The position numbers and the translations under genes were made by a program. This document shows positions 32,773-34,394 of a stretch of DNA of 34,394 nt, one piece after another (positions within the stretch are counted from its first letter, which is position 1; every line of letters begins with the position of its first letter). Source of the DNA: an uncultured Clostridia bacterium (GTDB lineage Bacteria; Bacillota; Clostridia; UBA1381); the NCBI GenBank assembly GCA_944392335.1, contig CALXWJ010000040.1:1-34394 (forward strand), read 5' to 3'. Below the pieces are notes generated by a model. It had not been told where the DNA came from and made no database searches. It was given only the letters and a program-made list of their open reading frames with translations.

Positions 32773-33933
32773 ATGAGTAATATAGAATTGGAACTTGAAC
32801 AGACACAGCCTGCCGATGGTGCGAGAATAAAAGTAATAGGAGTCGGCGGCGGCGGAAATAACGCTGTTGACAGAATGATAGAAGCCGGAGTTAATAAGGC
32901 AGATTTTGTTGCCGTTAATACAGACTTACAGCAGTTAAAAACCGTTAAAGCACCAACAATTATTCAGATTGGTACAAGACTTACACAGGGATTGGGTGCG
33001 GGAGCAAAGCCGGAAATCGGGAAAAAGGCTGCCGAAGAAACTGAAGAAGAAATAAAAGAAATTATGAAGGACACCGAAATGGTATTCGTAACTGCGGGAA
33101 TGGGCGGCGGTACGGGTACGGGTGCTGCGCCTGTTATTGCCAAAATTGCAAAAGATATGGGTATACTTACTGTTGCTGTTGTTACAAAACCGTTTTTCTT
33201 TGAGGGTCCTCAGAGAATGAAAAATGCTCAGGCCGGTATCGAAGAATTAAGTGCTAATGTTGATGCAATAGTAACCATCCCGAATGACTTATTATTAAAA
33301 ACAGCAGATAAGAAGATATCGATAAAGGATTCATTTAAATTAGCCGATGAAGTGCTGAGACAGGGCGTTGAAGGTATTATTGAAGTTATTGCTCAAAATG
33401 GTATTATCAGCTGTGATTTTGCCGACGTCAGCACAATAATGAAGGATTCCGGAGTTGCCCATATGGGTATAGGAATCGGAAAAGGTGAAAATGCTGCACA
33501 GGATGCGGTTAGAGCGGCAATAGAAAGCCCGTTACTGGAGACAAGCATTGCAGGTGCTCAGAATGTATTGCTGAATATTACCGGAGGCACCGAGTTCTCA
33601 TTGGTAGATATGGGAGAGGTTTCAAGTATTGTAAGGGAAATGGTATCTCAGGATGCAACCATTATTGTCGGTACGGCAGTTGATGATAATATGAAGGATG
33701 AAATTAAGGTTACTCTTATTGCAACCGGATTGAATGCAGGTCAAAAACGTACACAAAAGCCGGATTTCAGTACGAGAACGGATACAACAGCGTCTACTGC
33801 TTCATCCCCGATCACAGAAAGAAGATTTCCTTCATTTACATCACCGGATGATGACAATGATGTCTTTGTAAGAACGGTTAAGCCGGGAGTGGATAATTTG
33901 AATGTTCCTTCCTTTTTAAAGAAAAATAAGTAA
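32773..33933 (+). CDS. ftsZ: Cell division protein FtsZ
   Basis: FtsZ is the tubulin-like GTPase that forms the division ring. 386 residues. [16 protein letters not shown] (21-36), the tubulin signature GGGTGTG (111-117), TIPNDLL and the T7-loop region [13 protein letters not shown] are present. A variable linker (about 325-370) rich in Thr, Ser and Asp leads to the conserved C-terminal peptide [10 protein letters not shown] that docks FtsA, SepF or ZapA-type partners. ATG 32773 follows AAGGAGG by 12 bases; the frame extends to 32746. FtsA is missing between ftsQ and ftsZ, so the membrane anchor must be elsewhere (SepF or a distant FtsA). An excellent terminator follows. Confidence 0.97.
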   Translation: MSNIELELEQTQPADGARIKVIGVGGGGNNAVDRMIEAGVNKADFVAVNTDLQQLKTVKAPTIIQIGTRLTQGLGAGAKPEIGKKAAEETEEEIKEIMKDTEMVFVTAGMGGGTGTGAAPVIAKIAKDMGILTVAVVTKPFFFEGPQRMKNAQAGIEELSANVDAIVTIPNDLLLKTADKKISIKDSFKLADEVLRQGVEGIIEVIAQNGIISCDFADVSTIMKDSGVAHMGIGIGKGENAAQDAVRAAIESPLLETSIAGAQNVLLNITGGTEFSLVDMGEVSSIVREMVSQDATIIVGTAVDDNMKDEIKVTLIATGLNAGQKRTQKPDFSTRTDTTASTASSPITERRFPSFTSPDDDNDVFVRTVKPGVDNLNVPSFLKKNK

Positions 33934-33985
33934 TAAAAAGGGAAAAGATATCAAGATTAAGGATATAAATAATCAGGTATTTACG

Positions 33986-34012
33986 CGCAGCAGTAAAACT
34001 GCTGCGTTTTTA
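33986..34012 (+). terminator. Terminator after ftsZ
   Basis: Perfect 9-bp stem CGCAGCAGT-AAA-ACTGCTGCG (33986-34006) followed by TTTTT. Confidence 0.92.
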
Positions 34013-34046
34013 TGTGGTAAAATATGTTTACGATAAACATAATTAA

Positions 34047-34394
34047 GGCTCTATAATAAATGTTGGGGTAACCAAATAGAGTTCTAAAAAAAATTTTAAT
34101 AAATTTTAAAAAAAGTAGAGCATATTTGGTAAAAATCCGTTAAAATGGAATTAGCAAGAAACCATGAACGGAGGAACCTAATATGCTCTATACTCATTTT
34201 ACAGAAGATTTGCTCGGATTGCAAGAAGTATTATCAAAAAAATTGAAAATAACGAAAAAAATATAACTATTTATGCAGAATTGGAAAGAAAAGAACACAC
34301 TTGCCCTCATTGTAATACCAAAACTAACACAATTCACGACTACCGAACACAAAAAATTAAAGACATTCCCGCTTTTGGAAAATCAGTTACTATT
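34047..34394 (+). mobile_element. Left part of an ISL3-family insertion sequence (runs past the window)
   Basis: Starts at GGCTCTATAATAAATG, an end of the GGCTCT type usual for ISL3 elements, and holds the 5' part of an ISL3-type transposase. The 8 bases before it, ATAATTAA, are the expected AT-rich target; the other end is not in the window, so duplication cannot be checked. Confidence 0.7.
34183..34394 (+). CDS. ISL3-family transposase, 5' part, with a frame break
   Basis: ATG 34183 follows GGAGG and begins MLYTHFTEDLLGLQEV, the usual ISL3 transposase start. Frame 1 stops at TAA about 28 codons in (MLYTHFTEDL...KKI then stop). The homologous reading continues in the -1 frame from position 34242 as IENNEKNITIYAELERKEHT, then CPHCNTKTNTIHDYR and IKDIPAFGKSV: the N-terminal zinc finger of the family. 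The shift falls in a run of seven A (34236-34242) that is in phase as A-AAA-AAA, the standard slippery site for -1 frameshifting. ISL3 transposases are normally one frame, so a one-base loss is as likely as programmed slippage. The rest lies outside. Confidence 0.75.

Overview
The window is AT-rich chromosomal DNA from a spore-forming member of the Bacillota, most likely an anaerobic clostridial lineage. I infer this from the clear SpoIIQ with a sigma-F-like promoter, MutS2 with a Smr tail, VanW/G5 and YkgJ proteins, the murA-ftsQ-ftsZ block, strong AGGAGG-type ribosome binding sites and TTGACA/TATAAT promoters. I cannot name the species. I recognised no tRNA, rRNA or CRISPR array.

Left part (1-4760): the end of a copper-amine-oxidase-N-domain protein runs into a TraX-like membrane protein. 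Next come a minus-strand pair (Gfo/Idh/MocA oxidoreductase, then a TIM-barrel sugar isomerase/epimerase) and a divergent AraC regulator; their promoters overlap face to face. A LOG-family nucleotide phosphoribohydrolase follows. Bidirectional terminators separate the convergent genes.

Housekeeping part (4761-17900): glmS (minus), mutS2 (plus), an operon ybaK - DUF1015 - birA, htpG behind a perfect CIRCE heat-shock operator, kduI with an unrecognised discoidin-like protein and a CBS-domain protein, and a PHP phosphoesterase with a strong terminator.

Catabolic part (17993-25960): an overlapping pair (quinone oxidoreductase, DMT exporter) and a five-gene minus-strand cluster: zinc-less MDR dehydrogenase, SDR, Gfo/Idh/MocA, a type I dehydroquinate-dehydratase-like TIM barrel and an extended SDR (epimerase-like). 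A divergent AraC regulator and a 31-bp-spaced direct repeat sit at its head. The gene set fits oxidation, Schiff-base dehydration and reduction of an unusual sugar or cyclitol, and is the best candidate for an undescribed pathway.

Cell envelope part (26430-33933): spoIIQ (minus), a YkgJ-type cysteine-cluster protein, a VanW/G5 protein, murA, ftsQ and ftsZ. A partial ISL3-type insertion sequence, with a frame break in an A7 run, ends the window.

Across all this lies a dispersed intergenic repeat of about 145 bases: two full copies, one remodelled copy, one solo 3' end and one possible inverted remnant. Paired base changes between copies keep two hairpins intact, so it is a candidate structured RNA or non-autonomous element.
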